The notes under the pieces: model-generated
Told to the model about the DNA's origin: nothing
Database searches by the model: none
Seen by the model: only the letters and a program-made list of their open reading frames with translations
Part shown: positions 53,452 through 63,953 of the stretch, piece by piece
Numbering within the stretch: position 1 is the first letter of the stretch
How the letters are laid out: every line of letters starts with the position of its first letter
Made by a program: the position numbers and the translations under genes
Assembly (NCBI GenBank): GCA_937927975.1
Contig: CALEZT010000216.1
Coordinates: 9,545 to 73,544, forward strand
From: an uncultured Phycisphaerales bacterium
Lineage (GTDB): Bacteria; Planctomycetota; Phycisphaerae; Sedimentisphaerales; Anaerobacaceae
Length of the DNA: 64,000 bases
Direction: 5' to 3'

Positions 53452-53820
53452 ATGAGCCTGCAAGAGTGGTCCGAAAACGTCGTGCTCTTGGAACTGCCCG
53501 GCGAACCTCAGACACGCGAAGAACTCGATCGTGGGGTTCGTCATGTTCGCGACCGGGGCAACTGCGATGTCGTGATCGATTTCGGCAACGTGACGATCAT
53601 GACCTCTGCATCGCTGGCTGTGCTCCTGCGTCTGAAGAAACTGCTGGAAGACTGCGGCCAGCGTCTTTTGCTGTGCTGTGTCGGCCCCACGACAAGAGGG
53701 ATCTTCTCGGTCACGGGGTTGGACGGTTTCTTTGAGATCTTCGACGACAGGTTTGACGCCCTGGCCACGGTTCGGAATCTGCCCAACGGCGAGGCAGCCT
53801 CAGCGAACAAGACATATTAA
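53452..53820 (+). CDS. STAS-domain anti-sigma factor antagonist
   Basis: 122 residues, SpoIIAA/RsbV-type fold. The conserved block CDVVIDFGNVTIMTSASLAVLLRLKKLLEDCG aligns with the family's DLS-VTFMDSSGLGVIL; Ser52 takes the place of the phosphorylated Ser, although the residue before it is Thr rather than Asp. It would bind a partner kinase when dephosphorylated and release a sigma factor or other effector. No HPK/RsbW-like kinase or PP2C phosphatase lies nearby, so the partner is elsewhere. Preceded by a palindrome and followed by a large repeat. Confidence 0.85.
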   Translation: MSLQEWSENVVLLELPGEPQTREELDRGVRHVRDRGNCDVVIDFGNVTIMTSASLAVLLRLKKLLEDCGQRLLLCCVGPTTRGIFSVTGLDGFFEIFDDRFDALATVRNLPNGEAASANKTY

Positions 53821-53821
53821 G

Positions 53822-54078
53822 TCTTTTGGCTCATCGGGTTTTCGCATACTTGTGTGGTTTCGGCACGCCCCAAGCGGCGTGCGGAGGAGATTTTCCGCTT
53901 TGAGCCAATAGCATGGAGGGGTGTTCCGTGACCCGTGACCCGAGACACCAACCACGGGCCACCAGCCAGGCGTGCGGAGCACGCCGTCCATGCTGCTGGC
54001 AAGAAACGCAAAAATCTCCCAGGCCCGCCCGCTTCGGGCGGGATCGAAATACGCAAAAACCGGATGAGCCCAAAAAGG
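53822..54078. repeat. MITE-like imperfect inverted repeat, copy 2 (larger)
   Basis: The outer arms (53822-53852, TTTTGGCTCATCGGGTTTTC and on; 54045-54078) and inner arms (53883-53916; 53987-54020, CCATGCTGCTGGC...CAAAAATCTCC) are imperfect reverse complements. The centre holds GTGACCCGTGACCCG repeats, the same family as the insert in the MTHFR gene at 9.02 kb. The right inner arm matches the right arm of copy 1 at 18.88 kb. Non-coding. Confidence 0.7.
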
Positions 54079-54154
54079 GGACATTCTGCTTTTTCGGCGT
54101 TCCCGTTTTTCGCGGCGTGCTCCGCCAGGCGAAAAAGTAGAATGTCCCCTTTTT
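54072..54154. repeat. AAAAAGGGGACATTCT inverted repeat
   Basis: AAAAAGGGGACATTCTGC and on (54072-54099) and its near-complement (54130-54154, ...AGAATGTCCCCTTTTT) form a long hairpin of about 25 bp with one internal mismatch. It adjoins the larger element. No REP-associated transposase gene is in the window. Confidence 0.75.
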
Positions 54155-54173
54155 CCGCCTTTGACCGGAAACA

Positions 54174-54211
54174 CCCGCGGGGGCCTGGTTGTGGTTCCAG
54201 GCCCCCGCGGG
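54174..54211 (-). terminator. Strong hairpin after the LamG/discoidin gene
   Basis: A perfect 15-bp stem (CCCGCGGGGGCCTGG and complement) with an 8-nt loop, 63 nt beyond the stop of the leftward gene at 54274. Followed on the minus strand by only a short T stretch. Confidence 0.6.
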
Positions 54212-54273
54212 GACGTTGCATCAAGTGGCCGGACATCCGACCGGAGGGCCGGGCCGGCGATCCGCCAACCCGA

Positions 54274-57069
54274 TTACGGGAGCGGGATGCCGAAGCCGAT
54301 GTCGTCGATGAAGACCTTGCCTGCGCCGCCTTTGACCGGGGCGGCCTTGTTGCCCACACCGATCACCAGCGACTTGACCGCGTTGGTCTTCACGCCCGCG
54401 GTGGTGAACTCGCTCAGCGGGATCGTCCACTGCCGCCACAGAATGCTGGCGGTGGCTGCCGGGTCCGGATGCTGGACGACCTTGCTCTTGCCGGAGCTGT
54501 CGGTGACGGACAGGAACAGCCCTTCGATCGAGTTGCCTGCCAGTTGCGTGAGGCCGATTTCCGCGACCTGCCAGGAGCCGGTCACGTTGCCGGTGATGGC
54601 GACGCTGGAGAACTCCGCGCCGGTCACCACCGCGGCGTCATGGCTGCACAACGCCAGGCCGATCAGGACAGGACCGGTCATCGGGATCGTCTGCGCGGTG
54701 CCCAACTGCGTCCAGGTCACGCCGTCGGGGGAGATGAATCCCGAGAAGGCGTTGCCCTTGCGTTCGAGCTTCACCCAGTAGGGAGCCGCCACGACCGCGC
54801 CGGTGTTGTCGTTGTTCGTCGAGGCCCCAGCCGCTGTGAGACGATGCTGGAAGCTGGCGCCGTTGCCGCCGCCGCTGCCGCCGGGGGTGATGGGCATGAA
54901 GGCGTGCATCGAGCCGGCGTCGATGTTCTGACGGATCATGACGCCGCCTTTGGCCCAGGCGTTGCTGTTGTAGATGCTCTCGACGCGGGCCACGATCGTG
55001 GCGTCGCCGTTGAGGGTCTTGTAGGCCAGGCGGAAGGCGTCGGAGGTGCCCCAGATATCGGCGCCGATGCCGTTCATGACGATGTTGCCGTTGGCCAACT
55101 GGGCGAAGGCGGGCGCCTGTCCACGGAACCAGACCGACAGGCTGCTGGCCTCTTTGACCGTCCAGTTCTGAGGCGTGTCGAAAGTCCTCGCGGCCTCCGA
55201 GACGGAGAACGACGCGGAGTTGTCGTACATCAGGGGCATCGACTGCCGGCCGCCGTGGACGATCGTCCGTTCGGCGAAGGGGGCCTGCAGGTAGCCGACG
55301 GTCGAGCCGCTCTTGTTGTCGGTGACGCCGTCGATCCAGGACTCATAGATCCGGCTGCCCTCGTCGTCGGTGTAGGCTTCGAAGTCGTCGACGGTCAGGA
55401 AGCTGCCGGTGGCGAAGCTCCAGACGTCGCTTTCCCAGGCGCTGGGCGTCTGGGCTTGATTGACCTCGACCACCTTCCAGAAGTAGGTCTGGTTGAACGC
55501 CAGTTGCGGGCTGTAGGAAGCCTCGCTGGTCGTGCCGGCCAGAGCGAGACTGCCGGCCTCGGCGCCCAGGAACACCTGGTGCTGGGCCGCATCGTGTCCG
55601 GCCCGCCAGCTCAGGGTCGTATCCGCGGAAACGCCGGTGGCGCCGGAGGCGGGCTTGGGCTCGCGGGCGGACTTGGGAATCCAGAAGAAGCGGACTTCAC
55701 TCAGGCCGTACTGCGGGATGCCGCCGCCCCAGTTGCTCTGGATCGCCAGTCGCACGTACTGGGCGGGAATCCCGCCCAAATCGACGGTGGCGTCGGCCGG
55801 GTGGCCTTCCAGGCCGGCGGCCTGGGCGAACTCGTATTCGCCCTGGGTCGTCCAAGTCTGGCCGTCAACGGACACCTCGATGGTGACGTTCTTAGCGCCG
55901 AAGCCCAGCAGCGGCTCGATCAACTGGTTGGAGTTCCAGACAACCAGTTTGTCCAGGCAATAGGTCTTGTCGAACGCGTACTGAATCCAGGGCTGCATGT
56001 CGCCCATGGCGCTGAGCCACATGTCCTCGCTGCGCGCGGAGTGCCCGTCGTTGGCATTGAGACCCGAGCCGTCGATCGTCCGGACGGCCTGCATTGTGGC
56101 CGCGGCGGTGCTGGAGGCGGTCGCCGTGATGGCGGCTGCGTTCAACGCATAGGAGAACGGTTCGGAGGCGAAACTCCAGATCCGGCCCTTGCGCACCCCG
56201 TCCGCGGTCACCCTGTCGACACGCCAATAGTAGGTCTGGCCCAGTTCCAGCCGATCCGGCTCGAAGTTCGCAGTGCTCAGGCCGCTGCCGACGAGCACGC
56301 CCAGCGGATTGGCCACCGTCGCTGCTGCGACATCGGCATACGACGTGCCCAGGTAAACATTGTACGTGGGGGCCGCGGCGCCTTTCCAGGAAAGCTGGGG
56401 CTCGCGGACCACATCCACCGCGCCGTCGGCGGGCGTCGGTTCGAGGTAGGCGGTCACCTGGAGGTCGTCATAGTAGATCGACGAGGCGCCGTTGCCGTAC
56501 AGGTCGATGGCTTCGAGCGTGGTGTGATTGTTGTCGTCCCACACGCCGGAGGCGATCAGCACGCCGTCATAGTATTCTTGGCAGGTGTTGGCGGTCAGAT
56601 CGATGATGACGCGGATCTGGACCCATTTGTCGTACACGATCGTCTTGCCGCTGTTGGTGCTGCTGTAGTCCGCCGTGATGGTTCCGTTCGCCAGATTGTA
56701 CTGGGTCTGAACGGACCAGTCGCGGCCGCTGCCGTACTGGTTCATCAGAATGAAGTACTGGATACCGCTGGTGCCCGAAGGGATGTACTGCATGATCGAG
56801 AGTTCCCATTTGCCGCCGTTGGGCGTGAACTCGTGGACGAGGTCGGCGGTCCCGACGATCTCCACGGAGTTCTTGGGGCTGTAAGCGTACTTGCTGGACG
56901 TGGGGGCGCCTGCGCCCGCCACGTTGTCCCAGCCCTGCCAGCCGCCCACGCCGTGCAGGGGCGCGCCGGAGGGGTAGGAATCGAAATTGTCGCTGAACTC
57001 CTGAGCCGAGGCCAGCGAGGCTACGCTCGCCAGCATCAGAACTGCTGCCAGAATCCTCAGCTTTTGCAT
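54274..57069 (-). CDS. Exported LamG-like/discoidin (F5/8C) multidomain protein
   Basis: 931 residues with a signal peptide (LRILAAVLMLASVASLASA). Order: a concanavalin-like domain (~24-215; FSDNFDSYPSGAPLHG...YYDDLQVTAY), an FN3-like linker (QLSWKGAAAPTYNVYLG), an F5/8C discoidin-type domain (~308-463; TIDGSGLNANDGHS, WIQYAFDK, VWNSNQLIEPLLG), another FN3-like domain, a jelly-roll part (VDDFEAYTDDEGSRIYESW), and a DUF1349-like beta-sandwich (~660-825). It probably binds polysaccharide at the cell surface. ATG at 57069 has AAGGAGG 7 nt upstream. It is a paralog of the next gene, sharing the discoidin and VDDFE blocks. Confidence 0.85.
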   Translation of the reverse strand: MQKLRILAAVLMLASVASLASAQEFSDNFDSYPSGAPLHGVGGWQGWDNVAGAGAPTSSKYAYSPKNSVEIVGTADLVHEFTPNGGKWELSIMQYIPSGTSGIQYFILMNQYGSGRDWSVQTQYNLANGTITADYSSTNSGKTIVYDKWVQIRVIIDLTANTCQEYYDGVLIASGVWDDNNHTTLEAIDLYGNGASSIYYDDLQVTAYLEPTPADGAVDVVREPQLSWKGAAAPTYNVYLGTSYADVAAATVANPLGVLVGSGLSTANFEPDRLELGQTYYWRVDRVTADGVRKGRIWSFASEPFSYALNAAAITATASSTAAATMQAVRTIDGSGLNANDGHSARSEDMWLSAMGDMQPWIQYAFDKTYCLDKLVVWNSNQLIEPLLGFGAKNVTIEVSVDGQTWTTQGEYEFAQAAGLEGHPADATVDLGGIPAQYVRLAIQSNWGGGIPQYGLSEVRFFWIPKSAREPKPASGATGVSADTTLSWRAGHDAAQHQVFLGAEAGSLALAGTTSEASYSPQLAFNQTYFWKVVEVNQAQTPSAWESDVWSFATGSFLTVDDFEAYTDDEGSRIYESWIDGVTDNKSGSTVGYLQAPFAERTIVHGGRQSMPLMYDNSASFSVSEAARTFDTPQNWTVKEASSLSVWFRGQAPAFAQLANGNIVMNGIGADIWGTSDAFRLAYKTLNGDATIVARVESIYNSNAWAKGGVMIRQNIDAGSMHAFMPITPGGSGGGNGASFQHRLTAAGASTNNDNTGAVVAAPYWVKLERKGNAFSGFISPDGVTWTQLGTAQTIPMTGPVLIGLALCSHDAAVVTGAEFSSVAITGNVTGSWQVAEIGLTQLAGNSIEGLFLSVTDSSGKSKVVQHPDPAATASILWRQWTIPLSEFTTAGVKTNAVKSLVIGVGNKAAPVKGGAGKVFIDDIGFGIPLP

Positions 57070-57332
57070 GGTATGTCCTCCTTCAAAAAGAGATTGCCAA
57101 AAAAGAGTTGCATGGATTGCGGATAGACAGGCAGCACCCAACCCCCGCGATAAACTGCCCCATCGCACGTCCCGACTTTCGGTTTGAATATCACCCATCC
57201 ACCGACACCTTGGCACGAAGCTCGCCTGCCCATTGCAGGCCAGCAAAGACGCCCGACGCCGGACGGCCGACCCCCGTCCGTCCCTCGTTGCAGGACCTTC
57301 GTCGGGCAATAACGAAAGTGTGCCTACGAATT

Positions 57333-57362
57333 AGTATACCCGCTTGCCGCAGCGGAATTCAA
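57333..57362 (-). promoter_or_regulatory. Possible sigma-70 promoter for the LamG/discoidin gene
   Basis: On the minus strand TTGAAT (57362-57357), 18 bp, TATACT (57338-57333), about 265 nt before the ATG at 57069. The rest of the 57070-57543 gap holds the terminator of the next gene and nothing coding. Confidence 0.4.
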
Positions 57363-57481
57363 GGAAAAACCGCCCCGCACCAGCCAAACAGCCACCCTTG
57401 GCGCCGTCCCAGGGCGAACGCGAGGCATCAAAGTCTTTCTCGAAAGAGAATGCCTCTGATTCCGTTCACGAAAAAAGCAAA

Positions 57482-57513
57482 GACCCCAGTCCCGAAAGGC
57501 CGGGACTGGGGTC
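57482..57513 (-). terminator. Intrinsic terminator of the second LamG/discoidin gene
   Basis: On the minus strand a 13-bp perfect stem (GACCCCAGTCCCG and complement, 6-nt loop) is followed directly by TTTGCTTTTTT, a typical intrinsic terminator 31 nt after the stop of the gene at 57544. Confidence 0.85.
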
Positions 57514-57543
57514 CGTTGTCATGCTCTGCGTACTGTGGGCCGA

Positions 57544-60468
57544 TCAGCGGTCGCCGGCCAGATAACGGAGTTCCGCCTGCGACAACGCGCGATTGTAGAT
57601 GCGGAAGTCGTCGAGCGAGCCGTGAAGATAGCCGTCGGCGGTGTACTGCGAGCGGCCGAGCCAGTTCTGGGTCGTCGTGCCCAGGTCCTTCGGCAGGACC
57701 GCCGTGGCGCCGGACGCGACCGGTTCGCCATCGACGTACAGCGTCAGCGTCCTGGCCTGGCTGTCGATCACGATCGCAGTGTGGTGCCAGCCGACGGTCA
57801 TCGGGCCGGGGCTGTTGACGATCTGCTCGGCCACCGTGGTCGAGCGGATGCCGAACCGCATGTTGCCGCTGGTCCCCTGGCGCGGGCACAGGAACATGTA
57901 GCTCGAGGTGCCCGATCCGAAATCGAAGATCCGCTGCCAGGCGCTGCTGCCGCCGACGAAATTGATATGCGTCGCAACCGTCATGTCGGTCAGCGTGGGC
58001 ATCAGCGGACCGATGGGCAGGTCCACGTAGGCGTTGGTCCCGTTGAAGATCAAAGCCTGACCGGCGTAGCCGGTCTCATAGCCCACGACGCCGTTGGTGG
58101 CGCCGTGGTAGTTCCTTCCGGAGCTGTCCTGAACGTCGCCATCCATCTTGTAGTAGGCGACCAGGCCGTTCGTGCCGGGGTCGGCGGGGTTGGCCACCGC
58201 AGGGGCGGCTGCGTACAGTCGGATGTTGTCGAAGAACAGCGTGCCCTTGGCGCCGGCGCCTTCGACGCCGATCGTCAGACTCCGAACGTTGTTGAGATTG
58301 GCGCCGGTGGCCGCCAGGGGAATCGACCACTGCTTCCAGAGGTTCATCGTGGTCGCAGGCGTGCCGCTGTTGTAAGGCACCTTCGTGCCGTTGATCTTCA
58401 CGTACAGGGAGGCCGGCGTATTGGTCAACTGCCCGCGGAAGTACAGGACGAGGGTCGTGACGCCGTGACGGGTCCAATCCTGCGCCGAGAAAGTCAGTTC
58501 CGCCTCGGAGACGCTTGCGGTCGAGTTGTTGTACGCCAGGGGCATCGACTGCGTCCCGCTGTGGACGATCGCCTTCTCCGCGAAGGGGGCGCTGTCGTAG
58601 CCTACCTGCGAGCCGCTGGCGCCGGTGGTCAGACCGTCGATCCAGGCCTCGTAGATACGCGAGCCTTCCGCGTCGGTGTAGCTCTCGAAGTCGTCGACGA
58701 CAGCGTACTCTTCGGTCGTGAAGCTCCAGACCTTGCCTTCATAGGCGTCTGCTGCACCGACCTCATCGACTCTCCAGAAGTACGTCGTTCCCAGGTTCAG
58801 CGAGGCCGGCGTGTAGCCGTGGTCGGCGACCGTCGCGGCCAGGGCCATCGCGTCCTTGTCGGTGCCGAGATAGACCTTGTGCGATTCCGCTTCCCGACCG
58901 GGCCGCCAGTCGAGCGAGGCCTCGACGCCGACGTTCTTGGCCCCGTCGGCGGGTCTGGGCTCGAAGGCCTGGACCGGAACATAGAAGAACCGGACCTCCG
59001 CCAGGCCGGTCTGGGGGGCGACGCCGCCCCAGTTGGCGTTGATCGTGAGCTTGACGAACTTGGCGTCCACGCCGCCGAAATCGACGGTGGTGTTGGCCTC
59101 GTAGCCAGGCGCCCCCGGCGCTTGGGCGAATTCGGGCACGCCATCGAAGACCGTCCAGGTCTGGCCGTCGAGGGAGTACTCGATCGTGACGTCCTTGGCG
59201 CCGAGACCCAGCATGGGCTCGATCACCTGGTTGGAGTTCCAGACCCACATCTCATGGAACTTGTAGACCTGGTCGAACTCGTACCGGATCCAGGCCGGCT
59301 TGGTCGCGTTGCTGGTCCACATCTGCGTGGAGTCGCTGGAATGCCGGTCGTCGGCGTCGAGACCCGAGCGGTTGATGGTGTTCTGCGGACCCATGTTGTT
59401 GCCCGAACCGGAGGCGGTGGCCGCGATGGGCGTCACCGGATAGCCGTAGGGCTCGACGGTGAAACGCCAGACCTCGCCCTTGAAGATCGTGTTGTCGGGC
59501 GCCGCGTTCACCTCGTCGATGCGCCAGAAGTAGGTCCGGCCGTAGTCGAGCAGGCCGTCGGGATCGAACGCGGCGTCGGTCTGGCCTTCGCTGACGAGCA
59601 CGCCCAGCGGGTCGGTCCGGCCCGCGTTGGCGACGTCGTCGGACGAGGCGCCGAAGTAGACATCGTGCGACGCGGCGAATCCGCCGGCGGTCCAGCCCAG
59701 CGTGACGTCGCGAGGCACGTCGACCGCGCCGTCCTTGGGCTGCGGATAGGCCGCGATCTCCGGCGGGGCCATGCCGTTCTCGAAAATGGCCTTGATCTCG
59801 TCGGCCGACAGCTCGCGGTTATACATCGCAGGTTCGTCGATGCCGCCGAAGAACTGGTTGCCGCCGTTGGAACTGGCCTCGCCGGCGATCATGACCGGCA
59901 GGTTGTTCGGGTTGATGTCCACCTGGTTGACGGACTGGGCCTGGCCCTCCAGCTTGCCGTTGACGTAGACGCGGATCGTCTTGTTGCCGAAAGTGCCTGC
60001 GATGAAGTGCCATTCGTTGTTCATGACCGGGGTCGTCGCGTCGGCCAGCGACGTGGTGTTGTTGACGAAGAACTCCAGGCGGGGCAGACCGACATTCTGC
60101 GTCAGGACCAGGTCGAAGCCGGAGGTCTGCCACTGGGATTTGTCGATCACGCGTGCCCAGTTCGGGACGGTCGAAGTCCTGACCCAGGCCAGCAGGCTGA
60201 CCGCGGAGGTCACGTCGTACTCGGGGATCTCCGGGACCCGGACGTGCTGCCCGTTGGCGGTGAAGTTCAGAGCCATGCCCTTGGCGCCCGCGATCCAAGC
60301 AGGACTGCCGACGATCGTGCCGGGGTTGTTGTAGGGGGATGCGTCCCTGACCGTGTTGCCTGCGCCCTCGTCGAACGGCAGGTACAGGACCAGGGATTTG
60401 TCGGCGGCCGAAGCCTGAAGAGCCATCAGGCCCAGCGCCACTACCGCAATCCGTCGTGATTTGCTCAT
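57544..60468 (-). CDS. Exported LamG/discoidin/LamG multidomain protein
   Basis: 974 residues with a signal peptide (RRIAVVALGLMALQASA). N-terminal LamG (~22-215; SLVLYLPFDEGAGNTVRDASP ... GIDEPAMYNRELSADEIKAIF), an FN3-like region, an F5/8C discoidin domain (~346-503; WIRYEFDQVYKFHEMWVWNS), a second FN3-like region (GTTYFWRVDEVGAADAY), a jelly-roll segment (VDDFESYTDAEGSRIYEAW), and a C-terminal LamG (~768-974; GLVAYYKMDGDVQDSSGRNYHG ... LDDFRIYNRALSQAELRYL). Probably a glycan-binding surface protein. AAGGAGG lies 8 nt before the ATG at 60468. The paralog at 54274 is transcribed in the same direction, but the intrinsic terminator at 57482 should separate them. Confidence 0.87.
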   Translation of the reverse strand: MSKSRRIAVVALGLMALQASAADKSLVLYLPFDEGAGNTVRDASPYNNPGTIVGSPAWIAGAKGMALNFTANGQHVRVPEIPEYDVTSAVSLLAWVRTSTVPNWARVIDKSQWQTSGFDLVLTQNVGLPRLEFFVNNTTSLADATTPVMNNEWHFIAGTFGNKTIRVYVNGKLEGQAQSVNQVDINPNNLPVMIAGEASSNGGNQFFGGIDEPAMYNRELSADEIKAIFENGMAPPEIAAYPQPKDGAVDVPRDVTLGWTAGGFAASHDVYFGASSDDVANAGRTDPLGVLVSEGQTDAAFDPDGLLDYGRTYFWRIDEVNAAPDNTIFKGEVWRFTVEPYGYPVTPIAATASGSGNNMGPQNTINRSGLDADDRHSSDSTQMWTSNATKPAWIRYEFDQVYKFHEMWVWNSNQVIEPMLGLGAKDVTIEYSLDGQTWTVFDGVPEFAQAPGAPGYEANTTVDFGGVDAKFVKLTINANWGGVAPQTGLAEVRFFYVPVQAFEPRPADGAKNVGVEASLDWRPGREAESHKVYLGTDKDAMALAATVADHGYTPASLNLGTTYFWRVDEVGAADAYEGKVWSFTTEEYAVVDDFESYTDAEGSRIYEAWIDGLTTGASGSQVGYDSAPFAEKAIVHSGTQSMPLAYNNSTASVSEAELTFSAQDWTRHGVTTLVLYFRGQLTNTPASLYVKINGTKVPYNSGTPATTMNLWKQWSIPLAATGANLNNVRSLTIGVEGAGAKGTLFFDNIRLYAAAPAVANPADPGTNGLVAYYKMDGDVQDSSGRNYHGATNGVVGYETGYAGQALIFNGTNAYVDLPIGPLMPTLTDMTVATHINFVGGSSAWQRIFDFGSGTSSYMFLCPRQGTSGNMRFGIRSTTVAEQIVNSPGPMTVGWHHTAIVIDSQARTLTLYVDGEPVASGATAVLPKDLGTTTQNWLGRSQYTADGYLHGSLDDFRIYNRALSQAELRYLAGDR

Positions 60469-60625
60469 GATGTGACCTCCTTCCAGTTCACTTTGTGTTG
60501 GCGTGCCGCAACGAGTGATTTCCGTCGCCATCCGGGTCCATCGTTTACGCCGGACCCGGCTGACCTCTTTCACGACCCTCGCATGAGTCTTGCGAGCTGC
60601 CTTCCTCTCCCCACGATATCCACCT

Positions 60626-60654
60626 ATGATACCCGGCGTGGCATCCCGGTTCAA
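60626..60654 (-). promoter_or_regulatory. Sigma-70 promoter for the LamG/discoidin/LamG gene
   Basis: On the minus strand TTGAAC (60654-60649), 17-bp spacer, TATCAT (60631-60626), about 160 nt before the ATG at 60468. Confidence 0.5.
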
Positions 60655-60812
60655 GAATCCCCTTCCTGAATTCCGCCTCCTGCCAAAATGGCACGAAGAA
60701 GTGACACGCTCGACCTGGCCGACGTCCTGACCGCGACGGCAACCACAATCAGATCTTGCGTAACTCCCGCTTTTTCCAATAGTTACACTACGACTCATTC
60801 AACCCCACCGGC

Positions 60813-60828
60813 TGGCACGGGTTTTGCA
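60813..60828 (+). promoter_or_regulatory. Sigma-54 (RpoN) promoter upstream of dnaK
   Basis: TGGCACGGGTTTTGCA fits the consensus TGGCACGnnnnTTGCW at every fixed position, with the GG and GC dinucleotides at the correct -24/-12 spacing. The ATG of dnaK is 104 nt downstream. No other full match was noticed while reading the window. Activator sites were not recognised. Confidence 0.7.
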
Positions 60829-60931
60829 AGGATTCTGTCTGTGGTATATGTTTCTGTGCGCGATTGGCGGAACGCGAAGTTGAGAAAACGATCGTCGGAT
60901 GCCAGCGAAGAGCAAGGAAAGGACGTTGAAC

Positions 60932-62857
<1,926 letters not shown>

Positions 62858-62886
62858 AACCGGCGCGCTATATATACTCGCAGCAC

Positions 62887-62918
62887 GGGCGACGGCGGAC
62901 ACAAATCCGCCGTCGCCC
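62887..62918 (+). terminator. Hairpin terminator after dnaK
   Basis: A perfect 13-bp stem (GGGCGACGGCGGA and complement) with a 6-nt loop 30 nt after the stop. The tail AAACTTCTTTA is only moderately T-rich. Confidence 0.6.
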
Positions 62919-62957
62919 AAACTTCTTTAGGTACATTCTGATGGTGGGAGAGACCGG

Positions 62958-63953
62958 ATGGGCCTGAACAAACCGATTAGCGACATAACGAAAGCTGACC
63001 TCGACGAGCTTATCAGTAACCAACTTCCTGAAAGCACGATTCGCGAATACAAGGAGTCGCTTCCCCTTGATAAGCCGGAAGACAAGAAGGAATTCGTGCG
63101 AGACATCAGCGCGTTCGCAAACACTCATGGAGGAGACATCATCTATGGGGTCAGAGAAGACAAAGCGAAGGGAATTCCGAACGAGCTATGTGGCATTCCC
63201 CTGGAGAATCCAGATCGGTTGAGGCAGCGTATCGAGAGTCTCATCGGGGATGGAACCAGCCCAAAGATCTACGGCGTACAAATACAGCCTGTTGCTGTGG
63301 GAGAAGAGAGATTCGCCGTAGTCATCAGAGTGGCGCGCAGCTTCAATGCTCCACATATGGTGGTTTGCGGTGGAGACGACAGGTTCTATTATCGTACGAG
63401 CGCGGGCAGACCCAGACTGGATGTGACCGGCCTGCGCACGTTGTTCGGAATGAGGGACACCGTTGCCGCACGAACTCAGGCATTTCAGGCAGAGCGTCTG
63501 AGCAAGATACAGGCGGGAGAGACGCCCGTACCACTGGTCCATGGAACGAAGTACGTACTGCATCTCATACCGTTCGACGCGTTTACCGCCCAATCCCGCT
63601 ACGATTTGTCATGGTTTGCTGCTCACCCTGTAGAACTGGCAAAAGCTGGCAGATGGATAGCATCCTGCAATCTTGAGCGCAGTCGCTACAACTACGATGG
63701 TCTTGTTGCGTATCTCCCACGCTATCAGGAGACTGAGCCGAGGGAGTGGTACACACAGTGTTTTCGCAATGGGATCATTGAAGTGGTGAATATGGAGCAT
63801 AAACCGAAAGGTCAAGGCGAAGGGCGGGATTCTGTCCCGGTCGAATACGAGGGATGGGTATCGAGTGCCGTGAGAAGGCACCTGGGAATGTTGCGTGATA
63901 TGGGTATCGCGCCCCCGGTCTTCACGCTGTTGACGTTGCTGGGGGTTAAGTAA
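62958..63953 (+). CDS. AlbA_2 (Schlafen-type) domain protein
   Basis: 331 residues. Residues ~20-175 match the AlbA_2/Schlafen ATP-binding-like domain (IREYKESLPLDKPEDKKEFVRDISAFANTHGGDIIYGV, then FYYRTSAGRPRLDV). The C-terminal half is not recognised. Proteins of this type are often DNA- or nucleotide-binding regulators, and some sit in defence islands. The codon use is less GC-rich than the neighbours (many A/T third positions), which suggests recent acquisition. GGGAGAG precedes the ATG at 62958. No partner gene is visible before the window ends 47 bp after the stop. Confidence 0.82.
   Translation: MGLNKPISDITKADLDELISNQLPESTIREYKESLPLDKPEDKKEFVRDISAFANTHGGDIIYGVREDKAKGIPNELCGIPLENPDRLRQRIESLIGDGTSPKIYGVQIQPVAVGEERFAVVIRVARSFNAPHMVVCGGDDRFYYRTSAGRPRLDVTGLRTLFGMRDTVAARTQAFQAERLSKIQAGETPVPLVHGTKYVLHLIPFDAFTAQSRYDLSWFAAHPVELAKAGRWIASCNLERSRYNYDGLVAYLPRYQETEPREWYTQCFRNGIIEVVNMEHKPKGQGEGRDSVPVEYEGWVSSAVRRHLGMLRDMGIAPPVFTLLTLLGVK

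Noticed and set aside
53821..54273. CRISPR-like array
   Set aside because: The repeats are inverted, unevenly spaced and without unique spacers; no cas gene nearby.
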